From NCBI RefSeq assembly GCF_015223105.1, contig NZ_JADFTZ010000002.1, forward strand, positions 124,001 through 188,000: a DNA stretch of 64,000 nt, written 5' to 3'. This DNA comes from Flavobacterium proteolyticum (lineage in GTDB: Bacteria; Bacteroidota; Bacteroidia; Flavobacteriales; Flavobacteriaceae). The position numbers and the translations under genes were made by a program. Of the stretch, positions 27,291 through 35,496 are shown one piece after another; the stretch's first letter is position 1; the number at the start of each line of letters is the position of its first letter. The notes beneath the pieces are model-generated. The model made no database searches. It was not told the DNA's origin and saw only the letters and a program-made list of their open reading frames with translations.

Positions 27291-28538
27291 CTATTTTTTT
27301 AAAATTTCTTTATAAATGAGTTCCAATGCTTTACTCACCCCTCTATCAATAACCTTTTCACGTGGTTGACCAAAGTTAAATTCTTCAACAAAAACTTCAT
27401 CAGGCGTAGCAATTCCAATAAAAACTGTCCCTAATTCAGCATCTTCATCTCCTTTTGTTGGTCCAGCATTTCCTGTTGTAGCAATCGCATAATCTGAATT
27501 CATTATTTTTTGAACCGATTTAGCCATTTCAGAAGCTACCTCAGCACTCACCACTCCATGTTTTGCAATCAAATTTTCATCTATACCTAAAATATCAATT
27601 TTAGCTTGTGTTGCATAACTCACAACACTTCCTCTAAAATAATTTGAAGCCCCAGGTACAGCCGACAAAGTTGCCGCAATTTTTCCCCCCGTACAACTTT
27701 CGGCTGTTGAAATTGTTAGTTTTTTTTCCGTTAACAATCTTCCTAAAACCACCTCAATTGGCTCATCTTCATTATAGCCTACAATAACGTCATGAATTAA
27801 TAAATCAAGCTTTTCAACTTGATGTTTTATTTCATTTTTCAACAACTCTTCATTCGTACCTCTTGCTGTTAACCTCAAGCGAACTTTTCCCGGACTAGGT
27901 AAATAAGCCAATTTTATAAAATCAGGCAAATTATCTTCCCATTCTTCAATTTGTTCAGCAATCATACTTTCTCCTCGACCATACGTCATAATAGTTTGAT
28001 GTACAATATAAGGACGTTCAAATTTTTGAACTAAACTTGGAATAACTTCGTTATCAATCAAATACTTCATTTCGTATGGAACTCCAGGCAACGAAATAAA
28101 AACCGTATTTTCTTTCTCCATCCACATTCCTGGCGCCGTTCCTGCTTGATTAAAAAGTACTTTTGCTTTTGTTGGAACTAAAGCTTGTTCTCTATTAATT
28201 TGAGTAATTGGACGCTTATAAAAACCTTCAATTATAGATTTTACATGTGTTAAAACCGCTTCGTTTTCAATCAATTCATCATCAAAATAATCGCAAAAAG
28301 TTTTCTTAGTAATATCGTCTTTAGTTGGACCTAATCCACCTGTTACGATAACCACTTCCACTTTATTTTGAAGCAAATGAAACGTATCTAAAATATGGTG
28401 TTTATCATCGGAAATCGACAACATTTCATGCGTTGCAATCCCAATTTTATCGAGCGCTTTGGCGATGTAAGAAGAGTTCGTATCAACAATTTGACCAATA
28501 AGTATCTCATCGCCAATGGTAACTATAGCAGCTTTCAT
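27291..28538 (-). CDS. cinA: CinA family protein (nicotinamide-nucleotide amidohydrolase / MoaB-like)
   Basis: 415 residues. The N-terminal MoaB/MogA-like COG1058 domain (1-170) has [32 protein letters not shown] and [10 protein letters not shown]. The C-terminal PncC-like domain (about 255-410) has [22 protein letters not shown] and [20 protein letters not shown]. CinA-type fusions recycle NMN to NaMN and hydrolyse ADP-ribose-type compounds. The old competence name does not imply competence here. Confidence 0.94.
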   Translation of the reverse strand: MKAAIVTIGDEILIGQIVDTNSSYIAKALDKIGIATHEMLSISDDKHHILDTFHLLQNKVEVVIVTGGLGPTKDDITKKTFCDYFDDELIENEAVLTHVKSIIEGFYKRPITQINREQALVPTKAKVLFNQAGTAPGMWMEKENTVFISLPGVPYEMKYLIDNEVIPSLVQKFERPYIVHQTIMTYGRGESMIAEQIEEWEDNLPDFIKLAYLPSPGKVRLRLTARGTNEELLKNEIKHQVEKLDLLIHDVIVGYNEDEPIEVVLGRLLTEKKLTISTAESCTGGKIAATLSAVPGASNYFRGSVVSYATQAKIDILGIDENLIAKHGVVSAEVASEMAKSVQKIMNSDYAIATTGNAGPTKGDEDAELGTVFIGIATPDEVFVEEFNFGQPREKVIDRGVSKALELIYKEILKK

Positions 28539-28581
28539 TTTAAATATTTAATAGATTTGGGGAGATTTATGAAAAATAACT

Positions 28582-28926
28582 TTACAGTTTAAAATCTTTC
28601 TTGATTTCTTTAACTGCTAAATCAATTCTATCTTTCAATGATTTGAATACTTCTTTAATTTCTTTTCGTTTGCCTTCAGCTTTTGCCCAAGTCATAATTT
28701 GGATATTTTCTTCGTAAGCTAAATCCATACCAAGCAAATCCAATGTAGGTTTTATTTTATGACATGAAGAATATGTTCTTGTATAGTCTTTTTCTTCAAT
28801 TGCGACTTTAATTGACTTTATTTCAGCCGGAACTTCCTCCAAAAATAAAGTCACAATTTGTAATGCAAATTCAATATCATTTTCTGAAATTTCATACACT
28901 TTCGCTAAATTATATTGTAATGCCAT
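28582..28926 (-). CDS. Stand-alone Hpt phosphotransfer protein
   Basis: 114 residues, an all-helical Hpt domain. The phospho-acceptor should be H56 in YSSCHKIKPTLDLLGM. The usual H-x-L/A-K-G-S-S/A context is altered to HKIKPTL, but the Lys two or three positions after the His and the Leu-Gly that close the helix remain. It would relay phosphate between hybrid kinase receivers and other regulators. Two hybrid kinases without output domains lie at 6.5-8.6 and 56.5-58.6 kb. It follows the FAH gene after 2 bases, so they share a transcript. Confidence 0.8.
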   Translation of the reverse strand: MALQYNLAKVYEISENDIEFALQIVTLFLEEVPAEIKSIKVAIEEKDYTRTYSSCHKIKPTLDLLGMDLAYEENIQIMTWAKAEGKRKEIKEVFKSLKDRIDLAVKEIKKDFKL

Positions 28927-28928
28927 AA

Positions 28929-29540
28929 CTACCTAATTTGAATTTTAAACATCGATTTTCCTTCTATAAAACCCTCTAAAACATCACCTTCAGTCACTTT
29001 TGCAACACCTTTTGGAGTTCCTGTAAAAATAATATCTCCTATTTTTAAGGTGAAATATTGTGAAACATAAGCAATTAACTCATCTATTTTCCACAACATT
29101 AAACTCGTGTTACTTTCCTGAACGGTGGTTCCATTTGATTTTAACTCAAAGTTAATATTTTCTAACGAAGTATAATTTTTTTTCGATGTAAAGCTTCCAA
29201 TTACCGCTGAATGGTCAAATGCCTTTGCTTTTTCCCACGGCAACCCTTTCTCTTTCAGTTTACTTTGCACATCACGAGCTGTAAAATCGATTCCTAAACC
29301 AATTTCTTCATAATATTTATGAGCAAATTTAACATCGATGTGTTTACCCACTTTACAAATTTTAACTAAAATTTCCACTTCATGATGAATATCATTACTA
29401 AAAGCAGGAATGACAAATGGATTTTTATTAGGCAAAATAGAAGAATCGGGTTTCATGAAGATAACCGGTTCTGTTGGTCTTTCATTATTTAATTCCGAAA
29501 TATGGTCAGCATAATTGCGCCCGATACAGATTATTTTCAT
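28929..29540 (-). CDS. Fumarylacetoacetate hydrolase family protein
   Basis: 203 residues from ATG 29540, giving MKIICIGRNYADH, the family start. A longer reading from 29579 would run through the repeat array and is rejected. Metal-binding and core motifs are HHEVEILVKI, LGIDFTARDVQSKLKEKGLPWEKAKAFDHSA and GDIIFTGTPKGV. This size and start match the FAHD1/YcgM branch (oxaloacetate decarboxylase, acylpyruvase or 2-oxo-hept-3-ene-dioate hydratase-like). The substrate is not certain. Cotranscribed with the Hpt gene. Confidence 0.88.
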   Translation of the reverse strand: MKIICIGRNYADHISELNNERPTEPVIFMKPDSSILPNKNPFVIPAFSNDIHHEVEILVKICKVGKHIDVKFAHKYYEEIGLGIDFTARDVQSKLKEKGLPWEKAKAFDHSAVIGSFTSKKNYTSLENINFELKSNGTTVQESNTSLMLWKIDELIAYVSQYFTLKIGDIIFTGTPKGVAKVTEGDVLEGFIEGKSMFKIQIR

Positions 29541-29545
29541 AATTC

Positions 29546-29608
29546 TAGTGATTAGTAAATAGTGAAAAGTAATTAGCAACTATTCACTAATTACCTTTCA
29601 CTAATCGC
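29546..29608. repeat. Nine-unit heptad array forming a long inverted repeat
   Basis: Strict 7-base phasing: TAGTGAT, TAGTAAA, TAGTGAA, AAGTAAT, TAGCAAC, TATTCAC, TAATTAC, CTTTCAC, TAATCGC. The first units are reverse complements of the later TAATCAC/TAATTAC type. Positions 29560-29576 and 29587-29603 therefore form a 17-base stem with one mismatch and a 10-base loop. The array fills the spacer between the exonuclease and the FAH gene. No T-run follows the stem, so it is not a standard terminator. Confidence 0.8.
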
Positions 29609-29609
29609 T

Positions 29610-30380
29610 TTATTTAGTATTTAACTTTCTTAATTTAATTCCTGTTAGTACTTTTTTAGTATACAATGGAAAATCAGCATTTTGAATCCAGCCAAAATAA
29701 CCTGGTTCTTTATCAAAAACTTCTTCAACCAAAGCGCCTTTATGTTTTCCAAAAGTAAAAATTTCTTTTCCATCGTTATTTAATGCGATGAATCCAGCAA
29801 AGTCAACCGATTTTTTACGCGTTGTGAATTCAGCTAACGATTTCATATCGTTTTCTAAATTCTCGTAACGATCTAATTGCGCTTTTAAGATTTCGTAAGT
29901 AGCCATCGTATCCGCTTCAGCACTATGAGCGTTTTCTAAACTTTGTCCGCAATAGAATTTGTAAGCCGCACTTAAAGTACGTTCTTCCATCTTATGAAAA
30001 ATCGTTTGCACATCAACTGAAACTCGGTTTTTCATATCAAAATCAACCTCAGCACGCAATAATTCTTCAGCTAAAAGCGGAATATCAAATCGGTCCGAAT
30101 TAAATCCAGCCAAATCTGAATCTTTAATCATGTTATGGATTTGAGAAGCCAATTCTTTGAATGTTGGCTCATTCGCTACTTTTTCATCCGTAATTCCATG
30201 AACTGCTGTAGTTTGTGGCGGAATTGGAATCGTAGGATTCACCAACCAAGTTTTACTTTCTTTATTTCCGTTTGGATATACTTTGAATATTGAGATTTCT
30301 ACGATTCGGTCTCTTGCTACATCAATTCCTGTAGTTTCAAGGTCGAAAAAGCAGATTGGGCGTGTTAATTTTAATTCCAT
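29610..30380 (-). CDS. DEDDh 3'-5' exonuclease, DNA polymerase III epsilon-like
   Basis: 256 residues. Exo I is FFDLETTGID, Exo II FNSDRFDIPLLAEEL, and Exo III H-S-A-E-A-D (DEDDh type). After the nuclease domain (about 1-180) a C-terminal extension has FGKHKGALVEEVFDKEPGYFGWI, similar to the small GKHKG module appended to several Bacteroidota exonucleases. It could proofread replication or act in RNA/DNA trimming. The ATG start is 18 bases from its -7 box, so the leader is very short. Confidence 0.88.
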   Translation of the reverse strand: MELKLTRPICFFDLETTGIDVARDRIVEISIFKVYPNGNKESKTWLVNPTIPIPPQTTAVHGITDEKVANEPTFKELASQIHNMIKDSDLAGFNSDRFDIPLLAEELLRAEVDFDMKNRVSVDVQTIFHKMEERTLSAAYKFYCGQSLENAHSAEADTMATYEILKAQLDRYENLENDMKSLAEFTTRKKSVDFAGFIALNNDGKEIFTFGKHKGALVEEVFDKEPGYFGWIQNADFPLYTKKVLTGIKLRKLNTK

Positions 30381-30397
30381 AGCATTTATATATGTGA

Positions 30398-30405
30398 CAA
30401 AGATA
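30398..30405 (-). promoter_or_regulatory. -7 box of the exonuclease gene
   Basis: The minus strand reads TATCTTTG, an exact TAnnTTTG, 18 bases before the exonuclease ATG. No TTG is seen at the expected upstream distance. Confidence 0.55.
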
Positions 30406-30408
30406 GAA

Positions 30409-30441
30409 AAACCCGACAGGTTTTTAAAATCTGTCGGGTTT
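30409..30441 (-). terminator. Terminator of the E2 acyltransferase gene
   Basis: AAACCCGACAG (30409-30419) and CTGTCGGGTTT (30431-30441) form a perfect 11-base stem with an 11-base A/T loop. On the minus strand it is followed by TTTCTATC. It lies 21 bases after the E2 stop. Confidence 0.85.
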
Positions 30442-30462
30442 ATATGCTAAAATAAATTTTGA

Positions 30463-31761
30463 TTAAATATCTCTATTGATATCCCAAGCTTCTAAATAAT
30501 CGGCAACGCGTTTTACAAAACTTCCTCCTAATGCTCCATCAACTACTCTGTGATCATAAGAGTGCGATAAGAACATTTTTTGACGGATTCCAATGAAATC
30601 ACCTTCTGGAGTTTCGATAACTGCTGGTACTTTTCTGATAGCTCCTAAAGCTAAAATACCTACTTGTGGCTGGTTGATAATTGGCGTTCCAAAAACAGAA
30701 CCAAAAGTTCCAACATTCGTAACCGTATATGTTCCACCTTGTGTATCGTCTGGTTTTAATTTTCCTGCTTTTGCACGGTTTCCTAAATCGTTAACTGCTT
30801 TTGCCATTCCAACTAAGTTTAATTGGTCAGCGTTTTTAATTACAGGAACGATTAAGTTTCCGTTTGGTAAAGCTGCCGCCATTCCTAAATTAATATTTTT
30901 ACGTTTGATGATAAACTCACCATCAACCGAAATATTCATTCCTGGGAAATCTTTCAAAGCTTTTGCAACTGCTTCCATGAAAATTGGCGTAAAAGTTAAC
31001 TTCTCACCTTCTCTCTTTTCGAAAGCATTCTTAACTTTATCTCTCCATTTTACGATGTTAGTAACGTCAACTTCAATGAACGACTGAACGTGAGCCGAAG
31101 TTTGTACCGAAGCTACCATGTAACCCGAAATCAACTTACGCATTCTGTCCATTTCCACAATCTCATCACCACCATTTACAGAAACTGGAACAGCTTGAGC
31201 TACTGGAGCTGGAGTTGCTTTTGGAGCCGCCGCTGGTGTCACCACAACTGCAGGCTGACTTCCTCTATTTTTAATGTAATTTAGTAAATCTTCTTTGTTT
31301 ACACGACCATCTTTACCAGAACCAGCAATAGATTCTAGTTCTGCTAAAGAAATTCCTTCTTCTTTCGCAATGTTTTTAACTAAAGGTGAAAAGAATTTAT
31401 CTGATGCCGAAAAATCAGCTGGAGCTACAGTTTCCTTTGCAACTTCAACTGCTTTCGCTACTTCTGCAACAGCAACTGGCGCTTCTACTTTAACTTCTGG
31501 AGTTGCTGCAACGGCTCCACCTTCCGTTTCGATAATAGCGATTGTTTGTCCCACTTGAACTACATCATCGGTATTAAATAAAATTTCAACAAGTGTTCCT
31601 GCAACTTCTGAAGGCACTTCGCTGTCTACTTTATCAGTAGCAATTTCAAGTACTGCTTCGTCCATTTCAATTTTATCACCAACTTTTTTTAACCAGTTAG
31701 TAACTGTTGCTTCTGCAACACTTTCACCCATTTTAGGTAATTTCAATTCAAACTTTGCCAT
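30463..31761 (-). CDS. Dihydrolipoamide acyltransferase (E2) of a 2-oxoacid dehydrogenase complex
   Basis: 432 residues. Lipoyl domain 1-78 with K44 in EIATDKVDSEVPS. An Ala/Pro/Val-rich linker is followed by a peripheral subunit-binding domain (about 123-160, FFSPLVKNIAKEEGI...GSGKDGRVNKEDLLNYI), a second linker, and the catalytic domain (about 200-432) with SYDHRVVDG near the C terminus. It transfers acyl groups from lipoamide to CoA. No E1 or E3 genes are adjacent, so whether it serves a branched-chain or another 2-oxoacid complex cannot be decided; similarity in layout favours the branched-chain type. Single-gene unit. Confidence 0.9.
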   Translation of the reverse strand: MAKFELKLPKMGESVAEATVTNWLKKVGDKIEMDEAVLEIATDKVDSEVPSEVAGTLVEILFNTDDVVQVGQTIAIIETEGGAVAATPEVKVEAPVAVAEVAKAVEVAKETVAPADFSASDKFFSPLVKNIAKEEGISLAELESIAGSGKDGRVNKEDLLNYIKNRGSQPAVVVTPAAAPKATPAPVAQAVPVSVNGGDEIVEMDRMRKLISGYMVASVQTSAHVQSFIEVDVTNIVKWRDKVKNAFEKREGEKLTFTPIFMEAVAKALKDFPGMNISVDGEFIIKRKNINLGMAAALPNGNLIVPVIKNADQLNLVGMAKAVNDLGNRAKAGKLKPDDTQGGTYTVTNVGTFGSVFGTPIINQPQVGILALGAIRKVPAVIETPEGDFIGIRQKMFLSHSYDHRVVDGALGGSFVKRVADYLEAWDINRDI

Positions 31762-31798
31762 ATCTTTAAACTAAAGTTGTGTTTTTGTATTTGGTTTG

Positions 31799-31806
31799 CA
31801 AAAATA
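31799..31806 (-). promoter_or_regulatory. -7 box of the E2 gene
   Basis: The minus strand reads TATTTTTG, 38 bases before the E2 ATG. It is an exact TAnnTTTG match in an A/T-rich background. Confidence 0.5.
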
Positions 31807-31845
31807 CTAATTTTTCGTTCGATTTTTAAAGAAATCAATAATTTT

Positions 31846-32964
31846 TTATAACAAAATTATTTGTCCTCTATCGTTCGAATTATTGCTTCCAATTAAGTAA
31901 TTCGAACTCGAAATGTAATTCTTAAAACTTAGATTTTTACTCTTATTTAACTGCATAAAAGTAATAATTTCAGCAAAACTAAAAGTAGTGGTATCGAATA
32001 TTATTTCAAGATTTTTTTGAGATTGATTCTCAAATTGATTAAAATCAGACAAATAAGTTGCTTTTTTTGATAGATTCAATTCTAAATTTTCTCTTGAAAA
32101 AACGATATATTCATCAATAATCCGAACTTCATTCTTTTGTTGATTCTTCTTCAAAAGACTAAAAGCAAAACTTCCAACTTGCATCATCAGATCAAAAAAC
32201 CATGATTTCTTGAAATGTTTTTTATAGAAAAACTGCATCGCTTCACGGAAACGTTTCATATACATTCCATCTCGAACAGTACTCTCGCCTTTATAATGAA
32301 TTACCGAAGTTTCGTGAAAATAATAATTCGATTTTCCCGTTTTCAAAACCAAATAACTCAAATCAATATCATCCGAATACATGAAGCAATTTTCATCAAA
32401 ACCACCGACCTCAAGATACAATTCGCGCTTCATTACCATAAAAGCTCCTACCAAAATATCTACTTTCCCAGATTCGTTCTCCGATAAATGCTGGGCATAA
32501 TATTTTCCAAAATAATTGGAAATTTTATACAATCCGAAAATCTTAGTAAAAGCCACCCAAGGTGTTGGAACGCCACGTTTGCTTTCGGGAAGGAAATTTC
32601 CTGCACCATCAATTAATTTACAACCGATAATTCCAGTGTTCATTTGCCAGTTTTTAGTGTTCAGTATTTTTGAAAAAGTATCTTCTGCAACTACAGTGTC
32701 GGGATTCAAAATACAAATGTAATCTCCTTTGGCTTTGGCAACTCCGATGTTATTTCCTTTTGGAAAACCTAAATTAGCTGTATTTTCAATAAGGTTTATG
32801 TGTGGAAATTTGGTTTTTATCATCTCACAACTATCATCAGACGAAGCGTTATCAATGACAATAATTTCGCCATCAATGCCTTCCAATGCTTTTTGAACAC
32901 TGAGCACACATTGCTCTAAAAAATAGCGGACGTTGTAGTTGAGAATGATGACGGATAGTTGCAT
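31846..32964 (-). CDS. Family 2 glycosyltransferase
   Basis: 372 residues. GT-A fold with LSVIILNYNVRYFLEQCVLSV at the start, IVIDNASSDDS, GNNIGVAKAKGDYICILNPDTVV containing the D-x-D-like NPDT, and the acceptor region FDENCFMYSDDIDLSYLVLKTG. No transmembrane segment. The C-terminal 110 residues are not conserved in a way I recognise. Such enzymes add sugars to cell-surface glycans (rhamnosyltransferase-like). It starts 4 bases after the toxin gene stop, so it probably shares the toxin-antitoxin transcript. Confidence 0.88.
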   Translation of the reverse strand: MQLSVIILNYNVRYFLEQCVLSVQKALEGIDGEIIVIDNASSDDSCEMIKTKFPHINLIENTANLGFPKGNNIGVAKAKGDYICILNPDTVVAEDTFSKILNTKNWQMNTGIIGCKLIDGAGNFLPESKRGVPTPWVAFTKIFGLYKISNYFGKYYAQHLSENESGKVDILVGAFMVMKRELYLEVGGFDENCFMYSDDIDLSYLVLKTGKSNYYFHETSVIHYKGESTVRDGMYMKRFREAMQFFYKKHFKKSWFFDLMMQVGSFAFSLLKKNQQKNEVRIIDEYIVFSRENLELNLSKKATYLSDFNQFENQSQKNLEIIFDTTTFSFAEIITFMQLNKSKNLSFKNYISSSNYLIGSNNSNDRGQIILL

Positions 32965-32968
32965 AAAT

Positions 32969-33250
32969 TTATTGAGAATCTTTTTTGTTGTTCCAAAAAT
33001 ACACTAATTCGACTTTTTTATCTTTCTCAATAATTCTATAAAATAACGATGTTTGTTTGAATATAACTATTTTATAAACATTTTTATGAATTTGCCCAAT
33101 TAAAGGATTAATCGATAACCTTTTTAAATTTTCATCAACTAACATGACAAAATCATCAACTTCTTTTTGATTCCATTTTAAAAAAATAAAATCAATTTCT
33201 TCCATATAAGTTTCAACAGCTAAAGCAACCCAAACAACCTTATATTCCAT
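32969..33250 (-). CDS. RelE/ParE-family toxin
   Basis: 93 residues. Pattern of the family: V-W-V-A-L-A-V-E-T near the N terminus, two helices, NPLIGQIHKNVYKIVIFKQTSLFYRI, and a C-terminal strand VELVYFWNNKKD. Members are ribosome-dependent mRNA interferases or gyrase poisons. The catalytic residues are not conserved enough here to choose. It overlaps the upstream antitoxin gene by 11 bases, the classic arrangement. Confidence 0.82.
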   Translation of the reverse strand: MEYKVVWVALAVETYMEEIDFIFLKWNQKEVDDFVMLVDENLKRLSINPLIGQIHKNVYKIVIFKQTSLFYRIIEKDKKVELVYFWNNKKDSQ

Positions 33251-33473
33251 TCAAAAAAGGATATTTCTTTTTCAAATTAGACATAACTTCTTTATGTGTA
33301 AAAACAAGACCTTTGTCTGCTTGTTCAATACCCAGCTCAATTGCTTTTTGAACATGTTCTGGCAATTGCTCCCAAGCATCATTACCAGCAACAACTTCAC
33401 TTTTCGGAGTTACTTCATAAGCTTCTGTTGGTTCTTCTATTTTATTTTTCTTTTTGGAAGTCATCAATTGCAT
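33240..33473 (-). CDS. Antitoxin partner of the RelE/ParE toxin
   Basis: 77 residues from ATG 33473. A GTG two codons upstream (33479) and an ATG three codons downstream (33464) are alternatives. Lysine-rich N terminus, then a helical segment EQLPEHVQKAIELGIEQADKGLVFTHKEVMSNLKKKYPFL, which is the common C-terminal tail of ParD/PHD-like antitoxins in Bacteroidota (neutralising helix). No clear DNA-binding fold is visible in so short a protein. The 11-base overlap with the toxin supports the pairing. Confidence 0.75.
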   Translation of the reverse strand: MQLMTSKKKNKIEEPTEAYEVTPKSEVVAGNDAWEQLPEHVQKAIELGIEQADKGLVFTHKEVMSNLKKKYPFLNGI

Positions 33474-33519
33474 TTTCACAAAGTTAGGAAATAATCTATA
33501 ATCTTTAGATACAATAAAC

Positions 33520-33527
33520 TATTTTTG
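33520..33527 (+). promoter_or_regulatory. -7 box of the Uup-like ABC-F gene
   Basis: TATTTTTG matches TAnnTTTG. The start codon is 39 bases downstream, and the heptad array fills that leader. Confidence 0.6.
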
Positions 33528-33529
33528 CA

Positions 33530-33564
33530 CCTCTAAATTCTAACTTCAGAATTCTAAATTAAAA
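33530..33564 (+). repeat. Heptad array in the leader of the Uup-like ABC-F gene
   Basis: CCTCTAA, ATTCTAA, CTTCAGA, ATTCTAA, ATTAAAA in strict 7-base phase, from just after the -7 box to two bases before the ATG. It occupies the predicted 5' leader, and there is no Shine-Dalgarno-like sequence. Confidence 0.65.
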
Positions 33565-33566
33565 GA

Positions 33567-35429
33567 ATGAATTACCTATCAGTCGAAAATATCTCAAAAT
33601 CTTATGGTGAACGTGTTTTGTTTGACAACGTTTCCTTTGGAATTAACAAAGATCAAAAAATAGCTTTTATTGCAAAAAACGGTTCAGGAAAAACCACTAT
33701 TATGAACATGATTAATGGTTTGGATGAACCTGACACAGGTCAAGTGGTAGTTCGAAAAGAGATTAACATGGCGTTTTTGTCGCAAAACAATAATTTGCAA
33801 GACGAATTAACCATTGAAGAAAATATTTTTGCTTCGGATAATGAAATTCTGAAAGTAATTGAACGCTACGAAAAAGCCTTAGAAAATCCGAATGACGAAG
33901 AAGCGTATCAAAGAGCTTTTGACGATATGGACCGCCATAACGCTTGGGATTTTGAAACGCAATTCAAGCAAATTCTATACAAACTGAAGTTGGAAGACTT
34001 GAAAATGAAAGTCAAAAATATGTCAGGTGGACAAAAAAAGCGTCTTTCGTTAGCCATTATTTTGATTAGTAAACCTGATTTATTGATTTTAGACGAGCCA
34101 ACCAATCACTTGGACTTAGAGATGATTGAATGGTTAGAAGATTATTTTGCTAAAGAAAACATAACGTTGTTTATGGTTACGCACGACCGTTTCTTTTTAG
34201 AACGTGTTTGTAACGAAATAATCGAATTAGATAACGGAAAAATATACCAATACAAAGGAAATTACTCGTACTATTTGGCAAAAAAAGAAGAACGTCAAAT
34301 TTCAGAAAATGCTACTATTGACAAAGCGCAAAACTTATTCGTAAAAGAATTAGCTTGGATGCGTCGTCAACCAAAAGCAAGAACTACCAAATCAAAATCG
34401 CGTCAAGATGATTTTTACAAAATTAAAGAAGTTGCCGAAAGTCGAAGAAAAGAAAATGTTGTAGAGCTCGAAATCAACATGGAACGCATGGGAAGCAAGA
34501 TTATTGAAATGGTAAAATTGAATAAGAATTTCCCTGACCGAACCATTTTAAAAGATTTCAGCTATTCGTTTCAACGTGGTGAACGCATTGGAATTATTGG
34601 CAAAAATGGAACAGGAAAATCGACTTTCTTAAATATTTTAACCCAAACTATTCAACCTGATTCGGGTAAAGTGATTATTGGCGACACCATTAAAATTGGG
34701 TATTACACACAAAGTGGTATCAACCCGAAACCAGGACAAAAAGTAATTGATATCATCAAAGAATATGGCGAATATATTCCGTTAACTAAAGGAAAAATTA
34801 TTTCGGCTTCGCAATTATTGGAACGCTTTTTATTTGATGCCAAAAAACAATACGATTTCGTAGAAAAATTAAGTGGTGGCGAATTAAAACGTTTGTATTT
34901 ATGTACGGTTTTAATTCAAAATCCGAATTTCTTGATTTTAGATGAGCCAACAAATGATTTGGATATTGTAACGCTGAACGTTTTAGAAAGTTTCCTTTTA
35001 GATTATCCTGGCTGTTTGTTAGTAGTGAGTCACGACAGGTATTTTATGGATAAAATCGTAGATCACTTATTTGTTTTTAGAGGTGAAGGTGAAATCGAAG
35101 ATTTCCCAGGAAATTACTCGGATTTTAGAGCGTATGAAGATTCGGCAGAACCAAAAGTTTTGAATTCGGTAAGTACTGAAAAAACAAATTGGAAAGAAAA
35201 ACAAACGGCTTCAACCGGATTGAGTTTTAATGAACAGAAGGAATTCAATAAAATTGAAAGAGAAATCAAAGATTTAGAATACAACAAAAAACAAATCGAA
35301 CAAGAATTCGCCGACGGAAAAGTTGCGGATGATAAAATTGAAACGAAAGCCAACGAACTACAAAAAATCATTCAAACTTTAGAAGAAAAAGAAGAACGTT
35401 GGTTTGAATTATCGAGCAAAATGGAATAA
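33567..35429 (+). CDS. ABC-F ATPase, Uup-like
   Basis: 620 residues. Two ABC domains with Walker A AKNGSGKTT and GKNGTGKST, signatures MSGGQKKRLSLA and LSGGELKRLYLC, and Walker B LLILDEPTNHLD and FLILDEPTNDLD, joined by the ABC-F linker. A C-terminal coiled coil (about 530-620, FNEQKEFNKIEREIKDLE...) is the Uup-type DNA/ribosome-binding tail. ABC-F proteins act on the ribosome, not in transport. A second ABC-F (58840-60474) lies in this window. The leader is a heptad array. Confidence 0.92.
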   Translation: MNYLSVENISKSYGERVLFDNVSFGINKDQKIAFIAKNGSGKTTIMNMINGLDEPDTGQVVVRKEINMAFLSQNNNLQDELTIEENIFASDNEILKVIERYEKALENPNDEEAYQRAFDDMDRHNAWDFETQFKQILYKLKLEDLKMKVKNMSGGQKKRLSLAIILISKPDLLILDEPTNHLDLEMIEWLEDYFAKENITLFMVTHDRFFLERVCNEIIELDNGKIYQYKGNYSYYLAKKEERQISENATIDKAQNLFVKELAWMRRQPKARTTKSKSRQDDFYKIKEVAESRRKENVVELEINMERMGSKIIEMVKLNKNFPDRTILKDFSYSFQRGERIGIIGKNGTGKSTFLNILTQTIQPDSGKVIIGDTIKIGYYTQSGINPKPGQKVIDIIKEYGEYIPLTKGKIISASQLLERFLFDAKKQYDFVEKLSGGELKRLYLCTVLIQNPNFLILDEPTNDLDIVTLNVLESFLLDYPGCLLVVSHDRYFMDKIVDHLFVFRGEGEIEDFPGNYSDFRAYEDSAEPKVLNSVSTEKTNWKEKQTASTGLSFNEQKEFNKIEREIKDLEYNKKQIEQEFADGKVADDKIETKANELQKIIQTLEEKEERWFELSSKME

Positions 35430-35457
35430 TAATTAGTATTCAGTCGCAGTAAGCAGA

Positions 35458-35496
35458 GAAAACTGTGACTGAAAACTGTGACTGAAAACTGTGACT
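35458..35496 (+). repeat. Three perfect copies of a 13-base repeat containing the methyltransferase GTG start
   Basis: GAAAACTGTGACT occurs three times head to tail (35458-35470, 35471-35483, 35484-35496). Each copy has a GTG. Because 13 is not a multiple of 3 the GTGs fall in different frames, and only the last is in frame with the methyltransferase. Confidence 0.85.

Noticed and set aside
27291..28538. Competence operon around cinA
   Set aside because: No com genes nearby; CinA-type fusions work in NAD-nucleotide recycling and are widespread in non-competent bacteria.
29541..29579. N-terminal extension of the FAH-family protein up to 29579
   Set aside because: It translates the heptad array, and the family start MKIICIGRNY begins at ATG 29540.
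32969..33473. Toxin-antitoxin pair as a sign of a mobile island
   Set aside because: No integrase, transposase, direct repeat or change in base composition is seen next to it; it sits between a glycosyltransferase and an ABC-F gene on ordinary chromosome.
35458..35496. Possible CRISPR-like array
   Set aside because: The 13-base copies are contiguous with no spacers and number only three; no cas genes are present anywhere in the window.
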